DNA of 64,000 nucleotides from Solanum dulcamara (GCF_947179165.1 NC_077242.1:62001-126000); one strand, 5' to 3'. Positions 23,801 to 35,600 are shown, numbered from the stretch's first letter. The notes: generated from the sequence alone by a model not told the origin. A program made the numbers and translations.

Positions 23801-25697
23801 CTATTCAGTTGAAGCTCCAATTAAGGGAAAACTAAAGTTTTACGATGGTTAGGCCACCATGCCCTTAAAGTCTTATATGCAATAGATAGACTCCTGGAAC
23901 CACGACAATTTGTTAACAACAAAATACATACCCAATGAAATCCCACAAGTAGGTAGTATGTACGCAGACCTTAGCCCTACCTCGCGAAAGTAGAGAGGCT
24001 GTTTTCAAAAAACCTTCGCCTCAAGTGCAACAAATCAAGTAGTTATGAAGAGAAAAAATGTTAGTAAAAGAAACAAGACAACTATTAAGGAAAGCAGTAC
24101 AAAACATTCAGAAGAGGAACAATAACAACAACAAATTAGTGCGATAACCGAAACACAATGGACAAACGATGGTAACAGATATCAAAAGCAAGAAACTACA
24201 AGAATAAGGCTAATACTATGACATACATGGTGCTCTAGACTACCACCAAGCCTAATCTCGTCGAAAAGCAAGACTACATTCAACTACTTACTGACCCTCT
24301 TTACTAATCCGTAACCTCCATACCCTCCTATCTAAGATAAATAAAGGGAAAAAAAAATAGACAGAGAAGGAAACTTTGTTTACTTGTACATAATTTATTT
24401 CCACGAAAAAAAGAGTAAGGAAATGGTTTATCAGAACTGAAAAAAGTACAGGAGGGGGACACAAGATTTTTTCTAATATCACCATAGCTTGAAATTCTCA
24501 CCTAAAATCTTCTGTACAGCATCAAGATAGCAGCCATTCCTATTGGGGCCAATTTCTGGATCAGGAGACTTATAGCAATTGCAGAGAAGAAATGCAGAAG
24601 TAAGACTGACACAAGTAAATACGAGCATAGTCAATGGACCAGCAATCCAACCTAGCTGTGCCATGCTCCATGCTAGTGATAGGACCCCAGAACCTATTAC
24701 TGCTGTAATTATATGTGCCAAAGCTGTCCATTCATTTCCTAAATTCTCACGGTGAGTACACATATTAGCTTCTGTCAGTAAAATCTACTTGCAAAGGTTT
24801 CAATTATTGAAAGAAACTACTAGAAACTAATACTAGTAAATTATCTATTTTGTTAGGGAAAGCAAGAAATGATCAAGATGATTACACTTTTTACAGCTTG
24901 TTTAGATGGTTTACCTATTGTATTGTATAGTATTGTTGCTTACATTATTTGTTTTTATTGCTACTTAAAATTTACTTTATTATTGCATTGTCTTGTCTAA
25001 TTCATTGATATGTAACGGCGAAAAGTGTCATCTTCTATAAGGACCAATTTGGTGTGATCCCCTCATTGCTTTTTTTTTTTCTTCAACTTGCTCTTATTAT
25101 TTAACAATAATATTAATAATCCAATTTACCTTTTACTTTACCTTAAGCTTATATTTCATATTGCTGGTGGTCAGCATTATGAAATGAGGAAAAACAATAC
25201 AATCTATCCAAATGTGTGTTCACCAGAACAATATAATACAATACAATACAATACAACACGATACATTATGCGATGAGTAACAACCATCCAAACAAACTGA
25301 AGACAAATCTCCTTCAATAAGCAGAGATGGGACAGCACCAGTTGCAGAGGACAAGTTAAATCAAGATTCTTGAGATGGGTTCACTATGGACCCAATTTAT
25401 TATTGTCAAGATTCAAACTTTTTTGGTAAAATGAAGCTTAAATGGTAAAATGGAGATAAAGGGGTTTGCATAAAAAAGGAAAAACTGAAGTATGAGACAA
25501 AAAAAAGATTGACCTTGTATTGTGAAAAATACCATGTAAAAATTGAAGAAAAGAAGATGGGAAAAAAAAAAGAAACTTTTGGTACCTGTTCTCTTGAGGG
25601 CAAGCGTAGATGATGGGGTAGAAGAAGAAGAAGAAGAAGAAACATAATTTGGGTCCAAAAATGGCATCTGAGAGTCAACTTCTTCATCAAACCCCAT
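20899..25697 (-). CDS. Amino acid permease, AAP family, complete 7-exon gene
   Basis: Proton-coupled amino acid importer of the plasma membrane (Aa_trans, AAP subfamily; closest by eye to AtAAP7-like members). Exons 5' to 3': 25697-25586, 24738-24502, 23667-23574, 22652-22438, 22303-22170, 22077-21850, 21300-20899. They sum to 474 codons (473 residues), within the usual 460-490. The hydrophilic N terminus has a Ser run encoded by a TCT microsatellite. Family blocks are all present: HIITAVIGSGVLSLAW, AQLGWIAGP, CNCYKSPDP, AIQKSNCYH, SQIPDF, DTLKAPPPE, ACVILHLVGGYQ, FWPIVVYFPVEMYL. About ten membrane segments are expected. Exon 2 can start at three in-frame acceptors; I chose the one giving KRTGNEWTA, the family consensus. 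Using the upstream CAG would add 11 residues. Exon 3-5 lengths (94, 215, 134) equal those of the neighbouring copy. Confidence 0.93.
23915..24040 (-). mobile_element. TS SINE fragment (antisense to +, sense to the permease gene)
   Basis: Carries AACAACAAAATACATACCCA, a CCCACAAGTAGG block, GTACGCAGACCTTAGCCC and GTAGAGAGGCTGTTTTC. Located in intron 2 of the first permease gene. Confidence 0.7.
24893..25300. mobile_element. MITE with imperfect terminal inverted repeats
   Basis: The left end ACAGCTTGTTTAGATGGTTT and the reverse complement of the right end, TCAGTTTGTTTGGATGGTTG, are inverted relatives. Subterminal repeats of ATTGTATTGTA type lie on both sides. About 408 bp with no coding capacity, in intron 1 of the first permease gene. 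Target duplication not resolved. Confidence 0.6.
25621..25641. repeat. Coding (GAA/TTC)n trinucleotide repeat
   Basis: Seven GAA units on +, read on the minus strand as TCT Ser codons of the first permease gene's N-terminal Ser run. Confidence 0.9.
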
Positions 25698-26738
25698 AGC
25701 CCCAGTTGTCAGTATGATTCAATTTTGATTATTTTCCAAGTTTAATGGAAAGTTCTTTTTTTACAAATTTGTCAATATTAATACTGCTTAAATAGAGATA
25801 ATACTATTTTTCAGTCCCTCAAATCTTGGTAAAATCTAAGTTTGGTCCTTAGGAGCTTTGAATAAGCCCATTTAATATTTATTCCCTTTGTTTCAATTTA
25901 TTTATTCGATTTTGACTTCAAACGAAATTTAAAAAGAAAAAAGTATTTTTACATCTTATAATTTTTTTTGAAACGTACTAAAAATGAAAGTAAGACAAAT
26001 AAATTAAAATGAAAAAATAATTAATTAAAATATGTATTATTATTTTTATTATGTAGGAAGAAAATATGTTAGATTGAGATTATATTTAGAACTATATTAT
26101 CATATCATATGAAGTAACATTATAAGCTTATTACAATACATGAGTAATTAAATAATTATTATAAATTTGTAGATATTCACTAGCGAAGAGATCGAAAGTT
26201 CATATTTTGAAAGACTCAAATATGTTTATGATAATAAGGATCAAATATGGAATTTACTAATAATCGAGGGGACAAAAATGTGACTACTTTTTAATATTTC
26301 AAAGAAATTGACCCATGTTTATATTTTTGAAATTATTTAATTTTCGTATTTGTATCAGGCCTTTAGTGGAGTAGGATATTTTTCTAAATTTGAAAAGGAG
26401 GGCCAATACTTTTTGTATGATAGATACATTACTGCCTTTCCAACATCTACGTCAAATAATCAACTATTAAGTGCGAGTTCGATCGTGAAAATCAAAAAAA
26501 AATAAAAAAAATTAGATTTTTTAGTGTAAAAGTCACAATTGTTTTTGGTTATTTTTTTTATAAAAAAATATTTAGAATTTGAAATATGATATATTTTTTA
26601 AAAATATTACTATACCCCAATTTTTTAAAAACTTGCAAAATTACTTGATTAATTTACTTGAAATATATAATCAAATAGGCTCTAAAAGAGTAACACTTCA
26701 AAATAGATAGTCACATAATGTTATACATTAGATTCCAT

Positions 26739-27422
26739 ATACGAGCTAGGGCTGTACATGACAAACCGACAAACCGCATCAAACCGACAAACCGAACCAA
26801 ATCGGAAAAAAAACCCGACTAGTGGTTTGGTTTGACTTGGTTTGGTGTTTGAAAAAAAAAACCCGACCATTATAGGGTTGGTTTGGTTTTAACTAAAAAA
26901 AGTCAAACCGAATCCAAACCGACCCGATTATAGATATACTACTTTTAAATTATGTTATACATAAAAATATTTATTAAAATGTAATTTATAAATATTTTTA
27001 AAATTTTTTTCATAATTTTTGTTTTCTTTCTTACATTTAGATTTGGACTTGAGTAGCTCATCTAAATAATATACAAAAAAAACTTATCTTACAAAGTTAT
27101 ATTATAAAGTTAAAACTTCAAACAGAGTTGTGCCTCCATCTTATATGTTGATATTTTGTACTAGAACTCTTTTTAAGAAGCACTGCTCTGTGCTTTTTAT
27201 TAGATACTATGAGAAACTCGAAAAAATCCGAAAAAACCCAAAAAACCCGAGAAACCCGAAAAACCCGAAAAAACCCGAAAAACCCGAGAAAAATTGATAT
27301 CGAAAAACCCGACTTTTATTGGTTTGGTTTGGTTTATAGATTTAATAACCCGACACAAATGGTTTGGTTTGGTTTGTAAAAAATCCGAACCAACCCGGTC
27401 CATGTACACCCCTAATACGAGC
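26739..27422. mobile_element. Non-autonomous hAT-type element with 8-bp target duplication
   Basis: The element (26747-27414, 668 bp) has terminal inverted repeats TAGGGCTGTACATG / reverse of CATGTACACCCCTA. The perfect 8-bp duplication ATACGAGC lies at 26739-26746 and 27415-27422. The 8-bp size is diagnostic of the hAT superfamily. Both subterminal regions are packed with short direct and inverted repeats (AAACCGA, GGTTTGGTTT, AACCCGA). No transposase is encoded. Confidence 0.85.
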
Positions 27423-28059
27423 TATGTTATTATCAATATTTTTTACTTTATTTGAAATTTTTGAAGTTGGAGTTGTATTTGGTTATAATTTTGGCATATA
27501 AATATGGGGTAATTATTGTTATACTCCAAAAAAGAAAACTATTTCTCATTGAATACCCCATTACTTTCATACCCCTTATTTTTAACTATTTCGCGCATTT
27601 GATATCATAAGAGTATATAATATACTATGATAGTATCAAGAAGAGCAGTAATGTTGGCGTTAGCATGACGTCATGCGCGAAATTAAAAGAAAAAGTAGGG
27701 TAAGAGGGTAAATATTTTGGGTCATGAGTCTATTAAGAGTAAATAATTTGGGTTGAATCCAATTTGAATAAATAATTTCACAATTGGTCTATCGGATGTA
27801 ATTTTCCCTATAAAAACACGAATATGATTTAAACATGAAATATAATTTAAATGAGATCATTTTTATAAAAATAAAAAAATAGGGTAAAATTTGGAAAAAA
27901 AATATATAGTGAAAACAAGATTTGGAGTGCTTTCCAATATAGTTTTTCTAATTATCAATTGCTTTGAAAAATCATAAAAGTTTAAGTTTTAACACGTTAG
28001 TTATAAATGCTTATAGTAATTGCAACAATTCTGCATAAAAATTATTACATCCTTTTAAT

Positions 28060-28190
28060 ACAAAAACAACATATTCAGTGTATTTCCACAAATACGATCT
28101 TGAGAGGATGATGTTTAACGTAAACTTACTCCTACCTTCATGGTAGAGGGATTGTTTCTAATAGACTCCCGGCTCAAGTAAAAAATATCA
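28060..28190 (-). mobile_element. Decayed TS SINE fragment (antisense)
   Basis: Degenerate matches: AAAACAACATATTCAGTGTA, CTTACTCCTACCTTCATGG, AATAGACTCCCGGCTCAAG. About 150 bp downstream of the second permease gene's stop codon. Confidence 0.5.
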
Positions 28191-28336
28191 AAAAAAACAA
28201 GACTATATACTTAATTTACTAAAATGAGATTTATAAAATCCCATTTGAAGACTGGCATGAATACAGTGTCTTTTGTCTTACAAATCTTGCTAACTATTTA
28301 CTAGTAAGATTATTGAGAATCAAAAAGAAGAGAATT

Positions 28337-30782
28337 TTACATTTTAGCTAATTTAGCACTAACTATTCCCTCAATTGATCCAATCAAGCCCAGTACAGAT
28401 ACAATCAAACAGATCATACTGAAACCTTCAAGAAGTATCCATTTTTTTGTCCAAGCTCCAATTTTTCTTTGCACAATATACATTTCTACTGGGAAATAGA
28501 TGGTCATAGGCCAAAAGTTCAATGCTCCCAAGATTCCTAATACCTGATTGAAGTAAGGAAATGCTATTGCTATTGCTGTTGTAGATATAACATATAGAGT
28601 CCGAAAACATAACCGGAAGAAGTTCAAGTGGATAGCTGGCAACACCGGGAGTTTGATGGCATAAAATTTATTTATGAATCTGCTCTCAGGGTACTTCTGA
28701 GTTGCCCCTTTTTCAACAAATGCGAATACTGGCTGGCTGTATACCTAAGGAAAACAAGCATTTTGTTCATGTTAAAGTTAGAATTTTCATAAACCAAGTA
28801 AAGGGTGGAAGGAAAAGACTCGGATTTTAGTACTACCTGATACCCTCCAACCAGATGAAGGACTATGCAGGCATTGGCAAAATCAACAAGCCAAAATGGC
28901 TCGTAGAAACCTGTCAAGAGGTTCCCTGGTGTGTCGTTCCCAAAGGCTGCATAGCCGAAGCAGCTACAGCATAGATAGAAGAAAGTGGTGATAACTATCG
29001 CGCTTATTGACGCCTTCTTCATGGTCTGATTTTCTGGTGGAGGCGATTTTAGTGTATCCTTCACTCCATAAAAAACAGCTTTAGCATTAGCAGAAACATC
29101 AGCAATCTCTGTGATACTTTTAGTGGAACTATTCCAACTAAGAGTGTTAGTATTATGTCTTGTTTGGTTTCATAAACATTAGCTAAGTTTATATTTACGC
29201 TCCGATATTAATCTTGAGCAAATTTTGGAAAAACTATACGACGACAACTATGCCTCAGTCCCAAACAAGTCGAGGTCTGCTATATAAATCAATATTCAAT
29301 GATCTAGTATCAGGACAAATTCTAAGAGCAGGATCCATTTATATCTCACTATGATATATTAAGAAATGCCAGAAGTTAAGACTTGTATAGTTGCGGAATG
29401 TAATTACTTAATACCTGTATCTCAAGGAGAATAATCGAATAAGGATAGGCAAAAGCAATGTCTCCGAGTGCCTGGAAAACTAGCCATATCTTCTGAGCAG
29501 CACTCCTTGTTGGTATTCCCACAATACTTCCCTTGATACCCCTATTATCTGCAGATTCAACATCAATGGGGAAATGTGAGAAGAAAATGCTTTCTCCATA
29601 ATCGGACTAAGATCAAAATACACGAGATTCTTCGATATATTTTTGGAAATCGAGATGAAAAAACAAGAAACAGAATGAGAAAGAGAACGGTCCAGGCTTT
29701 ACCAATCACTTTAGAAAATCCAAGGCCCAATCCGATGAAAGAGTAACAGAATGACATTAACGCAGCAACAACAGATAACCACGCCATGTTATGAAAATCT
29801 GGTATCTGCGATGTTACTATCTGAATAATGCCAAAAATCAGCATGAAAGTGGTTGTCCCAGTCTGGCAATTGGCTATTTCTCCTCCTTTGTGGTAACAAT
29901 TTGATCTCTGAATTTCTCTGCAAAAAATTGTCGGTGGGATTAATAACTTAACAGAAGCATATCTCATTCAGCTTGAATTGCATACACTGTCTCTTGCAGG
30001 CTAGACATCACTACAATGTATATAATTATCTGATAACCCGACCAAATGAGCAACGAAAAATGACGTGGTTATTGCTATTGAGACACTCACAAATTCAGAG
30101 AGGCAAAAATCTAAACTCTATATATATGTATATAGCTAACTAACCTCATACTTGTTGCACTTGTAATTACATAGGCAATAGCAGTCCCATAGAAGCTCAC
30201 ATACTGAAGCAAACCACAAAACCACGTCCATTTCTTGCCTGAACGAGTATAAGTCAAAATACATAAAAGACGCTTGTAATCCCCTCCGCCCCAAAAAATG
30301 TAAAAGAGGAATCCTCATATGAGAGACTGCTAAAAGAGTTTCTAAGATAATTCTATGTTGTAGGATGGAACAAACTACCAAGATTAACTCTAACAGCATC
30401 AATGTAAGACGGATTTCGCGTTCCTGTTATGGGATCAGGTGACCTGTAACAGTCACATATGAGAGATGCAGATATGTATGTAACAACTGCAAAACAAAGC
30501 AGGGTGATTGGCCCTGCAATCCATCCTAATTGTGCTGTGCACCAGGCTAGAGAGAGCACACCAGCTCCAATTACAGCTGAAATTATGTGTGCAACTGCAG
30601 TCCACAAAGTTCCTGGCAGGAAAATAAACATTGACTATTGTTTCTTAGATTTAATCCTAGTCAATGTTAAAACTCAGGCCCTGTAAAAAAATTGAGACGA
30701 CTTAAACCTTACCAGTTCTAATTGTATCTACATCATCTTTGCCTGAAGTTTTCTCTTGTTCTAGAGAACGTTGAACATCCAT
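28337..30782 (-). CDS. Amino acid permease, AAP family, second complete 7-exon gene
   Basis: AAP-type proton/amino-acid symporter. Exons 5' to 3': 30782-30713, 30612-30379, 30238-30145, 29917-29703, 29548-29415, 29058-28837, 28744-28337, totalling 459 codons (458 residues). The 23-residue N terminus before the transporter core is short and charged (MDVQRSLEQEKTSG). Family blocks: WTAVAHIISAVIGAGVLSLA, CDCYRSPDP, WTWFCGLLQYV, QRSNCYH, SQIPDFHNM, ALGDIAFAYP, DTLKSPPPE, FANACIVLHLVGGYQ, FWPMTIYFPVEMY. Exons 3-5 have the same lengths as in the first gene, marking tandem duplicates; sequence is well diverged, so the duplication is old. Exon 6 lacks a Gly-Phe pair present in the first copy. Nearest Arabidopsis relative by eye is AAP7-like; the exact orthologue is uncertain. 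Its exons 3-7 can also be joined in frame to the upstream exon pair at 32338-33095. Confidence 0.93.
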
Positions 30783-31577
30783 CTGAGATCGATATATTCT
30801 TAGACGATGGACACTAAAAACCTTAAAGCAACTCTTTGAAAATATGCAGGTGGCTTAACAGATACTACATATAACATGAGCTGCAAAAAGCCTTTGCCTA
30901 TTAGTAGAAACGTTCGATGACGTAATTCTCTGATACTCCTCTCTTCAGAACAACAGCACCATAGTACCACATAGTAGTGCTAAGTTCTCATGAGTCATCA
31001 TATTAATGAAAAAGATAGGGAGAAAGAATATCTTTGTTGGAGTTGGCCATAAGTTTAGTCAACAATGATGGAACCTCCACTATAAAGAAACGTTTGGTTG
31101 TAGCTCTTTTGCTGTAATTCTAGCCTTTTAACTGTAAAAAGATACAAATATTGAAGAAAAAATATCCTTTTGCCATATAATTATAAAAGCAACAGTCCAA
31201 AAGGGTCCTAACTTGAACCTAACCTTCTTGAAACCATGAGAAAGACATTTCACAAGGGGGATGACTATTTAAACATAGAGACAAGTAACTTTTACCAATA
31301 TTGGATCTTGTCACTATGGCCAGATCTGTACAAAACATATTTGCATTCACACACTCCATGTGCATGTCTTTTTCAAGGCCTAACAGGTCAAGCCAAACTT
31401 AGGTTCAAATCGATGTTTGGGTTTTTTGGATGCTAATATAAAAAAAGATTTCAAATCAATGGAAAATCACAAATTTGGTCAATGTGACTGGGACTGCCAA
31501 GTAACAAGCTAGGATATACGCAAACCTTACTTATATATTCGTGGTAGATGTTGTTTCTAATAAAACCCAAAACTAAA

Positions 31578-31648
31578 GGTCCCACCGAAGTTTGAACTCG
31601 GGTTACTGGATTCAGAGTCCATTTTCATGACAACTAGACCATGGGACC
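31578..31648 (-). pseudogene. tRNA-Gln(CTG) pseudogene
   Basis: Seventy-one bases read on the minus strand as a tRNA. It has a perfect 7-bp acceptor stem (GGTCCCA/TGGGACC), an anticodon arm TTGGA-CTCTGAA-TCCAG with CTG anticodon, and a T arm CCGAG-TTCAAAC-TTCGG. The D arm is broken: GTCT is followed by GAAA where plant tRNA-Gln has GGAC. A decayed TS-SINE-like stretch adjoins it. No CCA is encoded, as expected for a nuclear tRNA. Likely inactive. Confidence 0.7.
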
Positions 31649-32337
31649 ACTAGACTGCCAAGCCTTCATGAAAATTTGTAATGACACAATAAGGTTAACA
31701 AAAATCTAGAGTATCTCAAATATTCCATAATAGTTACATTGTTTCAATTATGATACAGTAACTATCAATTTCTTAATGCCACTTGAGTTCTTAACAACAT
31801 GATCATATTTATATTTTTTGTTCTTCTTAGTAGACTTTTTTATTTTTCTTTCTATTTCAGGGATGCAAACTCTCAGTCACAACAGCTACACATAACTGTT
31901 CAGCCTTCTCTCCCAAAATCAACCAACTTTCATATGCAAAGTAAATGATGATGATGATAATAACAACAGTAGTTTTATAAGAATGTTTAATAAGAAGGTA
32001 CATCGAATCCCAACAGAGTGATTTCTCTCTTCTGCCTAAATCTTAGTGACAGATATCCAACATATGTGATAGTGGTAGGCAATAGGTACCGATCAAATAG
32101 CCGAGGTGGGTAAATTTGCCCGATTTAGTGGTGAAGCCATTTTTTTTACCTTAGGGGTTCACAATATGAAGAATTCAAAGAAGGGTTCAACATCAACTAT
32201 ATATACATACAAAATATTTTTATTCCGCTGAAGGGGGTACGGATGAACTCCTTCGGCCCTACTTGCCCCGCCCTAGGCCCGAAAACTACAAGACAATAAT
32301 AAGAAGGTAAAAGAAATACAGTTGAACAGTAACTTAC

Positions 32338-33095
32338 CAAAGTAAAATCTTGCAGCTTCCAATAAAGAGTGATTTGTGGTAGGGCCAAGTTCAGAATCTG
32401 GAGACTTATAGCAATCACAAAGTATGGAAGTTGAAAATAGGGTCACTGCTGCAAAGAACAAAATAGCCAATGGACCAGCTATCCATCCTAATTGTGCTAT
32501 GCTCCATGCAAGTGATAGTACCCCTGCCCCTATAACCGCTGTTATAACATGTGCCACTGCAGTCCATATTGTACCCTTTTTCCCACTATCTGAGTACACA
32601 ACTAAAAAAAAAATGAACCAAAACCCAAATTAGTACTAGTAAGTAGTAAACTAACAACCCCAAGTCATAAAGATAGAATCTTTAACAAAATCAAGACACC
32701 ATTTACTACACCTATTCATCAAGATAGAATTTTTAACAAAATTCAAGATACCATTTTGCTACACAGTCATCAAGATACAATTTTTAACAAAAATCAAGAT
32801 ACCATTTTGCTACACAGAGTCATCAAGATAGATTTTTTTAACAAAATCAAGACACTCTTTAGTATTTACTACACCTATTCATCAAGATAGAAACTTTAAC
32901 AAAGTCAAGATAACATTTTGCTACACATAGTCATCAAGATACAATTTTTAACAAAAATCAAGATACCATTTTGCTACACAAAGTCAACAAGATAGAATTT
33001 TTAAAAAAAATTTAGGTACCATTTGTATCAGAAGAGGCAGAAAGTGTTGCTGGCAGTAATGGGGTTTGTGGATTATGTTCTATTCCACCAGCCAT
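32338..33095 (-). CDS. Orphan AAP exons 1-2: alternative 5' end of the downstream permease gene, or truncated copy
   Basis: Exon 1 (33095-33020) starts MAGGIEHNPQTPLLPA. Exon 2 (32589-32338) carries the first two AAP membrane segments (HVITAVIGAGVLSLAW, AQLGWIAGP, CDCYKSPDSE) and ends ARFYFG at a consensus donor (GTAAGT). Frame and splice sites are intact. No AAP exons 3-7 lie between here and the next gene's start at 30782. The exon 2 donor phase (one base) equals that of the next gene's exon 2, so it can join that gene's exon 3 at 30238. The hybrid would be 466 residues with an unbroken frame. It could be a mutually exclusive first-exon set with its own promoter, or a partial tandem duplicate. 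Confidence 0.6.
32660..33019. repeat. Tandem repeat, about 52-60 bp, seven copies
   Basis: The core (T/G)TCATCAAGATA recurs at about 32663, 32716, 32767, 32819, 32879, 32929 and 32983. The array fills nearly the whole intron between the two orphan permease exons, right up to the exon 1 donor. Confidence 0.85.
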
Positions 33096-34009
33096 GATGT
33101 TTTCTTCTTCTCTATTCCTTGTTAGATAATATAAGAATAATGAATGGTCATGTTCTTGTTTTTTCAATTGGTTCTAGCGTGTACTCTGCGTGAATAAACC
33201 AACCTGTTTGGCATTTGTTTACCTACTCGTTTTTCTCTGCACGTCACCTAGGCTGCTTTTTTTTTTTTGGGCCACCCAATATTCTTCTCTATCGAACTCT
33301 CAATTATAGTTAAGCCTTCTTATCACGATACAAAATTTGCCTATTAATGAAATATAGCTATAGTTATTGTATCAAACGGAAAAGTTGAATTGGAGGTATC
33401 AGTTACATCTTTTATTTTTTTTAAAAAAAATTAAGTCTACAATTAGGTTCAATTATTTCGAATTCGCTAAATTTAAACTAATTAAAAAAGAAAAACCTGA
33501 TTTTTCATAAAGGGAAAATGTTTCTTACCAAATACTCTCCATTCTAAATTTGAGTTAGCTCACACTAATATATTTATGTGATTCATTAAAAGGAAAAACG
33601 TTTTTATCAACACAAAGTCTGTTAAAAGAGAAACGTTCCTTATAAGAATTTTTTTAAGGGCAAAAAATTTAACTAGACAAAATAAGAATTTAATTAATCA
33701 ATACATAACAATATTTTTAGTTTACTCCAACATGACAATAGTTTTTTTTTAAAACACAAAATATTTTTTTTAAAAAAAGAAAAAAATTGGTAAAAAAATG
33801 CACTGCCCACGTTTTTTGCAGTTAAATATATCATAATCCCGTAAATTCCTCCCCAGTTATTTACCTTCCACATTTTCTCTCACATAAACTAAAAAGAAGT
33901 ATTATAACCAAAATAAAACTCTTTACCTTCTCTTTTCTGAAAATCATTTTATGGCAGATGGAAATTATTTGTCAATTTTAATTCATCACGACGAAATATG
34001 GGATTAAAC

Positions 34010-34160
34010 AAGTATACAACAACAACAACAACAACAACAACAACAGACCCAGTATAATCCCACAATGTGGGGTCTGGGGAGGGTAGAGTGTACGCAGACC
34101 TAACCCTCACCTTGAAAGGTAGGGCGGTTGTTTTCGAAAGACCCTCGGTTTTAAGAGAGG
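34010..34160 (-). mobile_element. TS SINE 3' portion (antisense) with CAA/TTG tail
   Basis: A (CAA)n run at 34016-34045 is followed by GACCCAGTATAATCCCACAA, GGGGAGGGTAGAGTGTACGC, AGGGCGGTTGTTTTCG and AAGACCCTCGG. This is the best-preserved TS tail in the window. Confidence 0.85.
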
Positions 34161-34689
34161 ACAAGATAAAAGGTCAGATAGGGGCAAACATATAGAGAAC
34201 AAGATGAAAACACGAATAGCAAAAATAGGTATGTATTATGATTTACGTTTCGAATCCTGATAATATTATAGTATCTTTTTGGTTATATTTCTTGATTAAG
34301 GTTCTTGAATTAACATCAATTGATAGAGATAAAAATAAGTAGCAATTATAAAGTACAGAAAATTACAAGAAAATGCAGTTTAAGAGCCTTGTGCCAGTTT
34401 GTATGTTACGAATATTGTTTGAGGTAAATTAACTATTATTTAAATTGAAAAAGATATTTAATTAGTTGGTGCTTTGTTAGTTTGAACATTGTATATGTAA
34501 TGATTTAATTATTTTTTTTAATTTTTAACAAAAGCATATAAATACAAATGGAATACGATCAACAATAGGCATTTTTTAAAATTATAATTTGATTGATATT
34601 ATGAATTTTTGGTGTTTTTGCTATTTATTTGTGATCACAAATTCATGTATACTTAATTAAAATAGTTAAATTCATGATTTTTAGTTAGT

Positions 34690-35600
34690 GTACTTATTGA
34701 TGTATGTATTGGTGTATGTGTTGACGGATTTAATTTGATATTTTAACGATTATTGATAAATACACTTTTATGATGGTTAAAAACATGGATTTTTTGGTGT
34801 ATATGTTGGTGGATTCAATAATTTTATAAATAATACCTATGTAGTGATGAGGTTGATAATTTTTTTGAATATATTATGATTTATGTGTTTATGATTGGTG
34901 TTTTTTTTTGGATTATATACTGATGAACAACTGGTGTATATCGATTTATAGTCATGGTTCATTTTTGGTGTACGTGTTGATTTATTTTTTGGTGTACGTG
35001 TTGGTGTATTCAATAATTATATAAATAATACATATGTACTAATGATGCTAATAATTATTTAGATTATAGTAAGGTTCATATGATGTATAATTGTTGATTT
35101 ATTGAATATAATTTTATAATTGTTAAATAAATGATCTTTTTTTTATGTACGTGTTGGTGTATTCAATAATTATATAAATAATACACATGTACTAATGATG
35201 CTAATAATTATTTAGATTATAATAAGGTCCATATGATATATGATTGATGTTTTATTTTTTGTTTATATATTGTTGAATACACCTTTATAATGGTTAAAAA
35301 AAATTTGGTGTGTATGTGCTGGTGAATTTAATTTGATGAATATGTATTTAAAAAAAAAATGATTCTCTTTTTGGTGTACATGAAGGTGTATGCAATAACT
35401 GTATAAATAATATCTATGTACTAATGATGTTGATAATTTTTTTGATTATAATAAGGATCATATGATATATGATTGTTGATTTCGTGAATATACTTTTATA
35501 ATGGTTAAATAAATGTTGTTGTCTTTTCATGTATGTGTTGTTAAACTTTAAATATAACATAAATGTAATTACCAATTTGATATGTTTTTGATTATATATT
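34690..35600. repeat. Imperfect long-period tandem array (about 150-230 bp units)
   Basis: The motif TGTTGGTG(T/G)ATTCAATAA, followed by TATAAATAATA and TACTAATGATG, recurs at about 34804, 34999, 35152 and (diverged) 35381. Between the copies lies CTTTTATAATGGTTAAA. Spacing is irregular. Confidence 0.75.

Larger units (their letters stand above)
25698..28336. other. Spacer between the two permease genes
   Basis: Very AT-rich. It holds the promoter of the first permease gene near 25700-25900, a non-autonomous hAT element (26739-27422) and a decayed TS SINE fragment (28060-28190). No gene seen otherwise. Confidence 0.7.
33096..35600. other. AT-rich gene-free spacer
   Basis: Positions 33096-34000 show no gene, only AT-rich sequence and a T-run near 33250. 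A TS SINE (34010-34160) and an imperfect tandem array (34690-35600) follow. Confidence 0.6.

Noticed and set aside
27220..27290. Possible interstitial telomeric repeat (AAACCCG-like units)
   Set aside because: The unit is not the plant CCCTAAA repeat, and the run is part of the hAT element's subterminal repeats.
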